Of a stretch of DNA of 64,000 nucleotides, positions 39,937-48,184 are shown piece after piece. The notes under the pieces were generated by a model. It had not been told where the DNA came from. It ran no database searches and saw nothing but the letters and a program-made list of their open reading frames with translations. Positions within the stretch are counted from its first letter, which is position 1; every line of letters begins with the position of its first letter. The stretch is from Mangrovibacter phragmitis (GTDB lineage Bacteria; Pseudomonadota; Gammaproteobacteria; Enterobacterales; Enterobacteriaceae), in NCBI RefSeq assembly GCF_001655675.1, contig NZ_LYRP01000001.1, positions 868,001 to 932,000 on the forward strand, written 5' to 3'. A program made the translations under genes and the position numbers.

Positions 39937-40008
39937 CTACGCTGGCATTATCCAGATCAGGTAATACGGGTATTTCTCAGCCCATCATTGATGGGGCACC
40001 CCGAGTCA
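39937..40008. repeat. Direct repeat copy 2 of the TPP riboswitch segment, probable att site
   Basis: Matches 36537-36608 with two mismatches. Here the GGGA of the riboswitch 3' end is lost (GCGTAGTCTGG instead of GCGTAGGGAAGTC on the minus strand), so this copy is not a normal riboswitch, and no thiamin gene follows it. It separates the element 1 integrase from the PAAR effector gene of the second module. Confidence 0.85.
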
Positions 40009-40382
40009 TTTAGCGTAAATATCTATGCTGGTGCCAGATTAGAGGAAGAGGCTTGCTGACGCAAGCCCGCCCTCCTCGGGTATAGCTTATTCACCTTAAA
40101 AATACAGCCGACCCCTTTTTGCCCCATCCCGGACAATAAAAAAGGGCGCGATGCCACTACGCTATGAGATTTGAGGGATGAGCCGATCACAAGTTTGACT
40201 TAGGGATGATTCATTCGCTATCCAAGACCTCAATAATCATGTGACAATAGGAGACTAAAAAACAACACCAGTACAGGACGTTATGAGTAACCACTTATTC
40301 CATAGAAGAGCAAATGTGGGTGGTAACTTCTCTGGCGGTTGAAGGCGCTACATCTGCCAACAAACTACATTAAGGATGATTC
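40009..40382. other. Non-coding stretch between repeat copy 2 and the PAAR effector
   Basis: A GGCTTGC/GCAAGCC hairpin lies at about 40050-40067. No convincing gene is seen; a 19-codon frame starts at 40283 but ends at once. A GGATGA ribosome-binding site precedes the effector start. The promoter of the effector is probably within 40180-40300. Confidence 0.4.
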
Positions 40383-41780
40383 ATGGCAACTGGCTATTTT
40401 CTTCGCATCGGCGATAAAACCTCATGCGGCGGCGGCATCCTTTCAGGCTCTGTGCATCATAGCTTTGGCGATCTGCCAACAGCAAGACATGGCGATTCGG
40501 TGTCATGTGGCAAGGATGGTAAAACATACAGTATAGGTGGTGGCATACCTGATTACAGAATCAGAGGCGTTCCTGCTGCTGGAACGTTACATAGCCGCTC
40601 TACCTGTTCCTGCAATGCAAGGTTCATTTCATCACTACCAGAGGCCGAATACTGGGTAGAGGAAGAAAAAGTAGTTAAAGCCGCCCCTGTTGTAGCTCCT
40701 CTGGTTGCCGCTCCCCCTACTCCTGAACCTGCAAAGGTTGAAGAGCCTGAACAACATGCACAGGTAGCGAAGAAGAAAGTAGAAACCAGGCGCGAACCTG
40801 TTGATGCTGGTTTTTGCGTACTTCCATACGGGGCTGAAACTGGTGCCTATGAACCGTGGCTATTCGAAAGTGAACCACCAGTAGGAACACGCGAACTCTA
40901 CCGCTCGCTTAACGGTGCAGGTAAGGAATACAAAGCCGGTTCTATTCTGCTTCTGGTTGATCCTGATAAGCAGGATGACGAACAAATTGCCCACATGAAA
41001 GCAGCAAAACAGCGCATTGATACGGCACTGGAACCGCTGACACATGAGGAGGCTAACTTACTGCACAAGCATTACGCAACCATCGCTAATTTCACCAGCT
41101 ATGCTGATACAGGAATTGGTCTTGCGGCTGATCCTGTTGGAAAATACTTTGAGAATATTGAAAGAATTCTCAAAGAGATCCAGGAAACTTATAAAAATAC
41201 GTACATGACACGAGGTGCATTAATCGGCGAACAGTTTTATGTCAGACGTAGCCAATTGTTTAAAGAGCTTGAATCCATACTCAAAGTCGGTTTCCTGAAT
41301 AAGGCTATGAAATTCGGAGAGTATACCAAAATAAAAAATGCACTCGGCCTGTCCAGCAGTTCTATTACCCACAAATGGAATGAAACGGGGATCAGAGACA
41401 TTGAAGGCTATGCTACCCACATCGAACGGGCAGCTAAATACGTAAAAGCAATGCGTTACACTGGTTATTTAGGTATTGGTTTTAGCGGACTCCATTCTCT
41501 TAACGAAATTCATGAGGCGTGTTCTGTTGGTCGCGAAGCTGAATGTACCAAGAAAAAGTATACTGAGATAGGTAGTTTTGCTTTGGGTACAGGTGGCGGT
41601 GTTTTCGCTGGTGGCGGGGCTATACCATTATGCGTCGCAATCGGTGTTGGTACTGCTGGTGTTGGCGGGCTTGTTTGTACCGTTATTGCAGGTGTTGGTT
41701 TAGGGTACGCTGGTAGCACAGTGGGGAGTGCTGTTGGGGAATTAGGTGGAGAACAGTTGTATGACGTTTTCGGCAATTAA
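40383..41780 (+). CDS. PAAR-domain effector with C-terminal membrane-active region
   Basis: A 465-residue specialised effector. Residues 1-90 are a PAAR domain (RIGDKTSCGGG, HGDSVSCGKDG), the cone that sharpens a VgrG-type spike. A Pro/Ala/Glu linker (about 95-140) leads to a conserved effector middle region (about 150-300; ILLLVDPDKQDDEQIAHM, then FTSYADTGIGLAADPVGKYF) found in PAAR effectors of pseudomonads and enterics. The last 80 residues are glycine-rich hydrophobic hairpins (GTGGGVFAGGGAIPLCVAIG and following), suggesting pore formation. The gene overlaps a small membrane-protein gene by 20 bp, a typical effector-immunity pair. No T6SS gene is in the window, so delivery by a T6SS elsewhere or by the nearby eCIS is open. 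Confidence 0.85.
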   Translation: MATGYFLRIGDKTSCGGGILSGSVHHSFGDLPTARHGDSVSCGKDGKTYSIGGGIPDYRIRGVPAAGTLHSRSTCSCNARFISSLPEAEYWVEEEKVVKAAPVVAPLVAAPPTPEPAKVEEPEQHAQVAKKKVETRREPVDAGFCVLPYGAETGAYEPWLFESEPPVGTRELYRSLNGAGKEYKAGSILLLVDPDKQDDEQIAHMKAAKQRIDTALEPLTHEEANLLHKHYATIANFTSYADTGIGLAADPVGKYFENIERILKEIQETYKNTYMTRGALIGEQFYVRRSQLFKELESILKVGFLNKAMKFGEYTKIKNALGLSSSSITHKWNETGIRDIEGYATHIERAAKYVKAMRYTGYLGIGFSGLHSLNEIHEACSVGREAECTKKKYTEIGSFALGTGGGVFAGGGAIPLCVAIGVGTAGVGGLVCTVIAGVGLGYAGSTVGSAVGELGGEQLYDVFGN

Positions 41781-42183
41781 TTTTCTGATGATACATCGAG
41801 TTGAAATCGCTGGGATCTTTTTGATTCTCGGAATAATTAATTATGTTTATTCCGTGATTTATGACAAATTAGCCAAGAGAAAATTCATGACTCTCTGCTC
41901 GCTATTTGTTGAAAAGTTTGGAGCAAGGCCAGCTGAAGTCTTAATTTATCAGGATTGTGGATTCTTTTTCTCATTTATGCGCGATGCATTCTTTATTAAA
42001 GCATTATACTTTAAAGAAAACTCATTCCATACGCGAGGAATGGATAATGAACAAATACGTTTCATTAAAGAACTTCCTAATCAGTACACCGATTGGTTAC
42101 GTGTAAAAGTGCGACTTTCCATTGTCGGTATTGCTTTACTATTCATGATGTTATCAGTTTTCTATTTACCATCATTCATTTGA
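41761..42183 (+). CDS. Small membrane protein, probable immunity to the PAAR effector
   Basis: A 140-residue protein beginning MTFSAINFLMIHRVEIAG, with GGTGGAG about 10 bp upstream of the ATG at 41761. It has two hydrophobic segments (about 14-32, IAGIFLILGIINYVYSVIY, and about 115-136, VRLSIVGIALLFMMLSVFYL) flanking a cytosolic or periplasmic loop. Overlap with the effector gene, size and topology suggest an inner-membrane immunity protein protecting against a pore-forming effector. No family is recognised by name. Confidence 0.6.
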   Translation: MTFSAINFLMIHRVEIAGIFLILGIINYVYSVIYDKLAKRKFMTLCSLFVEKFGARPAEVLIYQDCGFFFSFMRDAFFIKALYFKENSFHTRGMDNEQIRFIKELPNQYTDWLRVKVRLSIVGIALLFMMLSVFYLPSFI

Positions 42184-42245
42184 CGGCAATAAAATATCAA
42201 AGTGTAAAATTTGGATATTTATTCACTCCCAATCAATTCCATCTT

Positions 42246-42650
42246 TTACATAATAAAATAAGGATAGAGTAAACGTATGCAAATAGCGTTTAGTGATCCC
42301 TGCGATTTTCTCGTGTCAGAAAGTTTGCTGTAGATGCAGAATGTTTCTCACCCACCCAACTATTGCCGAAGAGCAGACTCTATGACGAGTCGAATGCAGT
42401 AACTGCAGTTGTCCGTAATCATCCCGATAAGGGATACCAGGCTGAGCACAAAACGCAGCAAACACTTTGCCGATCTTAGCCATGTTCGTACCTTCCTCTT
42501 CTGAGAAAATCGGCTCTTTCCACTGGCGATCAAGGTCATCCCCCAAGTATGTGTCAGGATAGCTGTCACCCTCTCTGAGAAAACACCAGGGGGGTATAGA
42601 GTGACAATGAAGCGAATTTCCCTTGAACGAAAAACCAGCATACTAGCTAA
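42246..42650 (-). pseudogene. Decayed integrase remnant of a second element
   Basis: The minus strand encodes phrases parallel to the element 1 integrase C-terminus: DRQWKEPIFS, MAKIGKVFAAFCAQPGIPYRDDYGQ (compare MPKIGKVLADVRDQLGIPYLDDYGQ), HSTRHRVCSSAIVGWVRNILHLQQ, then after a frame change GITKRYLHTF with the catalytic Tyr. The N-terminal two thirds are gone, and the catalytic HSFRH has become HSTRH. It sits after the PAAR effector/immunity pair, in the same relative place as the integrase of element 1. Confidence 0.8.
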
Positions 42651-42765
42651 GGATGATGGAAACAGGTACAAAGTCATTTGATGTAGTAAAATCATCTGTA
42701 AATCAGTTATGGCTCTCTTATTCCCATTTGTATGGTCACTTTCTATTGTTAATTAGGAACATATC

Positions 42766-43344
42766 ATGCTAGACCTCTGCTTAGGGTACTTAAAAGAAAG
42801 GATGAACCAGTCAATAAAGAATGTTTTTGATTTATCAAATGATTTAGTAATTGTCTCACCGCCTGTAGATCTGGATGGTTCTAAATCACACGAAATACAA
42901 AACAAGGTCCTCATTTTCATTAGCAATATCGAAAAAGACACGTTTTCCAAAAGTTACCGTCCGGACAACAATAGCAACAGAACAACCCTCTCTTCGAAAC
43001 CACTTTTTATCACGCTGACGGTTACCATCGCCGCTAATTTTAGCTCTGCCCATTATTCAGATGGGTTAAAAGTCCTGTCGCACTTACTGGCATTCTTCAA
43101 CCGCAACAGCAATTTCACCCACCAAAACGCCCCTGATTTACCTGAAAGTATTGAACAAATTAACATGGAGCTGGAATCCATACCGGGAGAGCAATTAAAC
43201 CATATGTGGGGTGTATTCGGCTCACACTACCTGCCATCATGCGTTTACCGGGTGAGAGCACTGGTACCAGACAGTGAAGCAATTCTGTCCCAGGTGGGCA
43301 ACATTCATATTTCCAATGCAGACATCACCAAAAGGAATAACTAA
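42766..43344 (+). CDS. DUF4255-family eCIS cap/terminator protein (Afp16/Pvc16-like)
   Basis: First gene of the contractile injection system. The 192 residues fit the DUF4255 (Pvc16 N-terminal) family: KPLFITLTVTIAANFSS, then YSDGLKVLSHLLAFFNRN and LNHMWGVFGSHYLPSCVYRVRAL. In Afp and PVC the homologue caps the tube and helps set particle length. An AGGA ribosome-binding site lies 8 bp upstream of the ATG. The next gene starts immediately after its stop. The low GC here contrasts with the thi region. No promoter is obvious; the decayed integrase lies just upstream. Confidence 0.8.
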   Translation: MLDLCLGYLKERMNQSIKNVFDLSNDLVIVSPPVDLDGSKSHEIQNKVLIFISNIEKDTFSKSYRPDNNSNRTTLSSKPLFITLTVTIAANFSSAHYSDGLKVLSHLLAFFNRNSNFTHQNAPDLPESIEQINMELESIPGEQLNHMWGVFGSHYLPSCVYRVRALVPDSEAILSQVGNIHISNADITKRNN

Positions 43345-44151
43345 ATGGCAGACTATCAATCCATCTTAAGCATTAAAGTGCAGCATGAGTATTACAATTC
43401 ATTTAAAGATGAACTGGCACCTTTTGATATCATTGCGGATGAAAATACAGAAATTTTATTCAGGCAATACAGTATCCTGGTGAAATCCAGACCAGGAACC
43501 ATACAACTTGTGGTGGATGCAGAATCATTTACCGATTTAGCTGCTTTAACCCAAGAGTTTAATCTGATGTTTTACCTCGTAAGTACCGACTCTGTAGTCA
43601 GAAGCATTACCGGGATGCCGAATGCATTTGATATTGCTAGTATAAATGCTGAGTTTACACAGGGAAACTCCATGCAGATCCGTGTTGACAACTGGATTAA
43701 TTGTGACCAACTCAATGAGTTCACACAACATCAAGGAACAACCATTTATAATAAAAATTTAATCGGGATACTTAGCATTCACATCCCAAAAAAGTTATTT
43801 AACTTAGATAAAAAAACCATCACTCTTCAATTCAACACCATATCAACTTACTGGAAATATTATCTTTGCTCATTAAATTCCACAGCCAATATCAACATAG
43901 CGGGCTCATCTGGTATAGCCAGTTCGTTTACTGAACAGGCCAATGAACAGATCTTAAATCAAACTGCACGGGTTTTTATTTCAGACCACCGAATACCCTT
44001 AATGAAAGTATGTGCAGAATCTTTTTCATTGTTAAGTGACAAGAAAACAATTGTTAAGTTACTTCCACTTCCTGATGCAAATAATACCTCAATACAACTT
44101 ATTGATGGTAGCATGCGTTTAACTTCTCATATCTATGTGGCCTGTAACTAA
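43345..44151 (+). CDS. eCIS-associated protein of unknown function
   Basis: A 268-residue protein starting MADYQSILSIKVQHEYYNSF, encoded directly after the cap gene with no spacing, so certainly co-translated. I do not recognise a named family, though proteins with this kind of start (a strand ending in H-x-Y/F) accompany DUF4255 genes in Bacteroidota-type eCIS clusters as far as I recall. No signal peptide, membrane helix or catalytic motif is seen. The beta-rich pattern would fit a structural collar or cap partner. The role is inference from position. Confidence 0.6.
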   Translation: MADYQSILSIKVQHEYYNSFKDELAPFDIIADENTEILFRQYSILVKSRPGTIQLVVDAESFTDLAALTQEFNLMFYLVSTDSVVRSITGMPNAFDIASINAEFTQGNSMQIRVDNWINCDQLNEFTQHQGTTIYNKNLIGILSIHIPKKLFNLDKKTITLQFNTISTYWKYYLCSLNSTANINIAGSSGIASSFTEQANEQILNQTARVFISDHRIPLMKVCAESFSLLSDKKTIVKLLPLPDANNTSIQLIDGSMRLTSHIYVACN

Positions 44152-44663
44152 CATTTTTTATAACCAAAAAATCATAGAATAGATACCAGGGAAAGCAGGC
44201 ATTGAGTCGGCACACACCATTGAAACCGAATGGCTCAACTCAGGGGAAACCACTATTTAACGCGGAAATCATTATATCTCACTGTATTTATTTAATAATT
44301 TCATTACTGATTTGGTGTTCTGGCAACAGAATAATCATCATTGACCAACCCACAGCTAAAGTTCTGGCAGAAGCATGTAAATCTCGCCGCCCGCCAACAT
44401 TCCCCAGTAAAACCCGGTCAATATTGCCTGCCAGATAACAAAAAAATGAACCACAGGGTATTATTAAAAAATTCCAAAACCTGATTAGATTTTATTGTCA
44501 ATCGGAGTTGACAGAAAACTGAGCAGACGCTATACCATGATTGTCAATAGTAAAATACTCTTAACTTGCCTGAATGCCTTTCTTAACAGTGTATTTCACA
44601 GTGTGTTTTCCTGTGTGTTAATCATGGGCATGGTTGCCAATCAATTACATGAAGGTCCAAACT
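44152..44663. other. Long gap between the cap pair and the sheath gene
   Basis: About 510 bp inside an otherwise compact cluster. A TTG-started 78-codon frame at 44202-44438 includes a hydrophobic stretch (HCIYLIISLLIW) but lacks a ribosome-binding site; a second frame at 44495-44701 runs into the sheath gene. I regard neither as established. A main promoter for the structural genes may lie here. Confidence 0.45.
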
Positions 44664-46223
44664 ATGGGCGTAATGAAAACACCTGGCGTATATATTGTTG
44701 AGAAGAATGCATTTCCAAACTCTGTTGTGGAAGTGGCTACTGCAGTACCCGCATTTATTGGATATACAGAAAAAGCGGATAACGGTGGCAAATCGCTAAG
44801 CAATCAAGGATGGCGTATTACTTCAATGTCAGAGTATCGGCAATATTTTGGCGGGGAGCCTCAACATACATTCGAAATAGCAGAGGTACCTGAAAACCCC
44901 GATACCAATATCAGAGAGGCATTTAAACAGGCAGGAAAAGCTTACCAAATAACCCAGTCGAATACCCGCCATCACCTTTACTACAGTATGTTACTTTTTT
45001 TTCAAAATGGCGGCGGCCCTTGCTATATCGTATCAGTAGGTAGCTACGCCGATGATATCGATGCAGATGTATTAAAAAACGGTATTTTGCCTCTCATTAA
45101 AGAGGCAGAGCCCACCATGCTGCTCATACCGGAAGCAATACAATTGAAAGAAGATGACTGTATCAACGTTGAGCAAGCCATGTTGGGGCACTGTGGCGGA
45201 AAAATGAAAAACCGTGTCGCAATTTTAGATATTTGGAACGGTTACAGAGACCGCCAGCATCCCGATGGTGACTGTGTTGAAAATTTCCGGTCTAAGCTTG
45301 GTATTAACTATCTCGATTATGCTTCTGCCTACTACCCCTGGCTCAATACATCAATTGTGCAAGACAGTGATGTGAGTTTTCGCAATGTCAGCAATATAGA
45401 TAAACTGGTCGAACTCCTGAATGCCGAAGTTGCCGCCATGTTCAGTGATTTAGATGGTCTTTCCCCGGAAGAGCTCAGTACGGGAAGTAACAAGTTAAGA
45501 GCGACACGCAAACAAGGCATGCTGGACGAAATTACTAAGTTAAGCGGCACAATATCCAGTTCGGATGCCGTTCTGCTGCATAAAACGCTTTCAAACATGA
45601 GCCCGTTATATCAAACCATTATGGCGGACATCAAATTCCAGCAAAATATCCTGCCACCATCGGCTGCTATGGCGGGTATTTACACCATGGTGGACAACTC
45701 CCGTGGAGTATGGAAGGCACCCGCGAATGTCAGTGTTAATGCAGTGGTCTCACCAACCGTAAATATCAGCGACGATGAACAAGAAGATTTAAACGTGACA
45801 ACCCAGGGAAAATCGATTAATGCCATCAGGCCATTCATTGGCGAAGGTACATTAGTCTGGGGTGCAAGAACGCTTGATGGCAATAGCCTGGACTGGCGTT
45901 ATATCAACGTCCGGCGCACGATGATTATGCTGGAAGAATCTATCAAACTCGCTTCAAAAGCCTATGTTTTTGAACCCAATGTCGCCAACACCTGGGTGTC
46001 TATGGAAAGTATGCTGGGTAACTTTCTGTATGGTATCTGGAAACGCGGTGGTCTGGCAGGGGCGATTCCGGCTGATGCCTATAATGTTAGTGTGGGTCTG
46101 GGTAAGACAATGACTTCCAACGATATCTTAGAAGGTATTCTGCGTATTACCGTGCTGGTAGCGATTGTCCGGCCTGCAGAATTTATCGAAATCACCTTCC
46201 AGCAGAAGATGCAGGAATCGTAG
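44664..46223 (+). CDS. eCIS contractile sheath protein
   Basis: Phage-tail-sheath family protein that forms the contracting outer cylinder. I chose the ATG at 44664 (AAGG 8 bp upstream), giving 519 residues that start MGVMKTPGVYIVEKNAFPN, the classic sheath opening, followed by ATAVPAFIGYTEKA. Sheath C-terminal features are VWKAPANVSVN (about 355), RPFIGEGTLVWGARTLDGN (about 395-413) and the domain with WRYINVRRTMIMLEESIK. In-frame upstream starts at 44634 and 44649 are less likely. Only one sheath gene is present, whereas Afp and PVC carry three paralogues. Confidence 0.93.
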   Translation: MGVMKTPGVYIVEKNAFPNSVVEVATAVPAFIGYTEKADNGGKSLSNQGWRITSMSEYRQYFGGEPQHTFEIAEVPENPDTNIREAFKQAGKAYQITQSNTRHHLYYSMLLFFQNGGGPCYIVSVGSYADDIDADVLKNGILPLIKEAEPTMLLIPEAIQLKEDDCINVEQAMLGHCGGKMKNRVAILDIWNGYRDRQHPDGDCVENFRSKLGINYLDYASAYYPWLNTSIVQDSDVSFRNVSNIDKLVELLNAEVAAMFSDLDGLSPEELSTGSNKLRATRKQGMLDEITKLSGTISSSDAVLLHKTLSNMSPLYQTIMADIKFQQNILPPSAAMAGIYTMVDNSRGVWKAPANVSVNAVVSPTVNISDDEQEDLNVTTQGKSINAIRPFIGEGTLVWGARTLDGNSLDWRYINVRRTMIMLEESIKLASKAYVFEPNVANTWVSMESMLGNFLYGIWKRGGLAGAIPADAYNVSVGLGKTMTSNDILEGILRITVLVAIVRPAEFIEITFQQKMQES

Positions 46224-46300
46224 ATGCGTACCTGATGTCTGTATTTGGTTAGCATTTAATATCGGCGAATATAACGTGGTTAGTTATTTAGGAGAGCCCC

Positions 46301-46771
46301 ATGGCAGACGATGGTTCAGCACAATCCCAAACTGTATGGCCCATGCCCAAATTTCATTTTGAAGTGAAATGGGACGGTGGTGCAGGCGCAGGAATGGTTT
46401 CCGCATTTCAGGAAGTATCAGGGCTTGATTCGGAAGCACAACCCATTGAATATCGCGCAGGTAATAGCCCGGTATTCTCAACTATAAAAATGCCCGGTTT
46501 GATAAAAAGCGGTAACGTCACGCTTAAGAAAGGTATTTTTAAAAGTGATAATAAATTCTACGAGTGGTATGCAAAGATCAAAATGAATACCATCGCCCGA
46601 ACTGCCGTCACAATAAATTTGTTAGATGAAGGCGGCAAGCCAGTAATGAGTTGGAAATTAAAAAATGCCTGGCCAACTAAAGTCACGGGTACTGACTTAA
46701 AATCAGATGGCAATGAAGTTGCGGTTGAAACCATTGAGCTCGCCCATGAAGGATTAGAAATCTCCGTGTGA
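46301..46771 (+). CDS. eCIS inner tube protein (Afp1/gp19-like)
   Basis: Hcp/gp19-fold protein whose hexamers stack as the inner tube. The 156 residues contain the family phrases FHFEVKWDGG, SAFQEVSGLDSEAQPIEYR and SGNVTLKKGIFKSD, then INLLDEGGKPVMSWKLKNAWP. An AGGAG ribosome-binding site precedes the ATG. It directly follows the sheath, the standard order in contractile tails. It is probably the major tube subunit because it is closest to the sheath gene. Confidence 0.92.
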   Translation: MADDGSAQSQTVWPMPKFHFEVKWDGGAGAGMVSAFQEVSGLDSEAQPIEYRAGNSPVFSTIKMPGLIKSGNVTLKKGIFKSDNKFYEWYAKIKMNTIARTAVTINLLDEGGKPVMSWKLKNAWPTKVTGTDLKSDGNEVAVETIELAHEGLEISV

Positions 46772-46847
46772 TTTCTATCACTAAGCAAGGGCTTACCCGT
46801 ACTCCAGAGGCAGGACTTATTATCCCGAACGAGTGAATAGTGAAATT

Positions 46848-47318
46848 ATGGAAAAAACCATGGGAGCAACTCAAGGTGATGGCGACTGGCCTCTTCCTGC
46901 TTTCTACTTTAGTGTTTCCATCAGTGGGTGTGCCGGTGATACAGCTTTTCAGGAGGTTTCCGGGTTAGAATTCAGTATAGAAACTGAAGACTATTTTGAA
47001 GGCGGTAATAACTTAGCTTACCACTTACCGAAATCAATCAAAAATAGCAACCTGACATTAAAAAGAGCGGTAACTGAAAAGACATCTAAGTTACTCACCT
47101 GGTGTCTGGGTATTTTAGATGATCAGTTTTCCAAACCGATCCCGACGAAAAGCGTGTCGATTAATTTACTAAATGAAAATGGTGTTACCTGTAAAAGCTG
47201 GACAGCATCAAATGCATACCCGGTAAAATTGAAGATGGAACCTTTTAATTCAACAAAAAATGACATCGCAATAGAAGAAATTGAAATTTGCTTTAACCAT
47301 CTGAAAAGGAACTTATAA
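46848..47318 (+). CDS. Second eCIS tube protein (Afp5-like tube initiator)
   Basis: A paralogue of the preceding tube protein: FYFSVSISGCAGDTAFQEVS, then GLEFSIETEDYFEGGNNLAY and NSNLTLKRAVTEKTSKLLTW with SINLLNENG and WTASNAYPVKLK. I chose the ATG at 46848 (156 residues); a GTG at 46833 and an ATG at 46860 are alternatives, none with a strong ribosome-binding site. In Afp/PVC the second tube protein starts the tube on the baseplate, and the position before the LysM hub gene supports that role here. Confidence 0.85.
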   Translation: MEKTMGATQGDGDWPLPAFYFSVSISGCAGDTAFQEVSGLEFSIETEDYFEGGNNLAYHLPKSIKNSNLTLKRAVTEKTSKLLTWCLGILDDQFSKPIPTKSVSINLLNENGVTCKSWTASNAYPVKLKMEPFNSTKNDIAIEEIEICFNHLKRNL

Positions 47319-47320
47319 CT

Positions 47321-47491
47321 GTGCCATTAGAGATAAGACAACTGGTCATTAAATCAAAAACAATAAGCGACGATAGTAAAGATGACTATGCGGGTACTGA
47401 TAATCCGGACCAGGCTTCAGACCAGAGCCCGGTAGAGAAAAGTATTGTTTATCAGCTTATTGGTGCTTCTGACGAATTAAGAGAAAGGTGA
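47321..47491 (+). CDS. DUF5908-like small eCIS protein
   Basis: A 56-residue frame with GTG start, AAGGA about 10 bp upstream, lying two bases after the tube gene. It begins MPLEIRQLVIKSKTISDDSK, matching the short DUF5908 pattern (MPIEIRELVIKA...) found between tube and LysM genes of Bacteroidota-type eCIS. The middle is acidic and probably disordered, and the end is IVYQLIGASDELRER. The role is unknown. It is easily missed because of its size and GTG start. Confidence 0.75.
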   Translation: MPLEIRQLVIKSKTISDDSKDDYAGTDNPDQASDQSPVEKSIVYQLIGASDELRER

Positions 47492-47516
47492 GTGAATTAC
47501 GTTGAGGACATAGGGA

Positions 47517-48170
47517 ATGGAAAGAATTATAATAAAATCAGTTACATCAAAAGGAAGTGTCGCACAAACATTCTCAGCCACGCTGAATCCTAATAGTGTT
47601 AAACATGTTTATGGTATTTCTTATACAAATACAGGATTACAACAACAGGGTGATATCTCGCCAAAGACAGCTTTTAAAGGATATCAAAGCGAAAAACTCG
47701 ACTTTCAGTTGCTGCTGGACGGAACCGGAGTTACGGGTAAAACAAGCACTGCAACCGTGCAGAAGCAACTTGCAACACTGAAAAAAGTGGTTTACGCATA
47801 CAATGGCGAACAGCATGAACCCTACCCGGTAGTAATAACATGGGGATCATCGGTAAACTTCAGAGGCCGCTTAACATCTATAAATGTAGATTACTCACTC
47901 TTTGATTCTTCTGGCAATCCGTTACGTGCCACAGTAGCACTTAGCTTTACTAAATTTTTAACCCAAAAAGAGAAACAGGCATTAAAGAAACAGTCTTCAC
48001 CTGACCTGACTCATATTATTGAATTTAAAGCCGGGGATACTCTCCCCATGTTATGTTATAAAATTTATAATGACAGTAGTTATTACCTTGAGGTTGCACG
48101 CGCTAATAACCTAATCAGTAGCAGGCAAATAGAGCCGGGCACCAAACTGTACTTTCCACCACTTGCGTAG
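47517..48170 (+). CDS. LysM-containing eCIS hub protein (Afp7-like)
   Basis: A 217-residue baseplate-hub protein. The N-terminal part (about 1-155) resembles the gp53/Afp7 fold, with ATLNPNSVKHVYGISYTNTG and KLDFQLLLDGTGV. The C-terminal part (about 165-217) is a LysM module: IIEFKAGDTLPMLCYKIY and ARANNL...IEPGTKLYFPP. In contractile tails this adaptor binds the hub and connects tube to spike. A VgrG-like gene follows after 14 bp, as in other eCIS. Confidence 0.88.
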   Translation: MERIIIKSVTSKGSVAQTFSATLNPNSVKHVYGISYTNTGLQQQGDISPKTAFKGYQSEKLDFQLLLDGTGVTGKTSTATVQKQLATLKKVVYAYNGEQHEPYPVVITWGSSVNFRGRLTSINVDYSLFDSSGNPLRATVALSFTKFLTQKEKQALKKQSSPDLTHIIEFKAGDTLPMLCYKIYNDSSYYLEVARANNLISSRQIEPGTKLYFPPLA

Positions 48171-48184
48171 CTATCAGGCTTATT

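Noticed and set aside
44495-44701. 68-codon frame overlapping the sheath start
   Set aside because: It runs out of frame into the sheath gene and lacks a ribosome-binding site.
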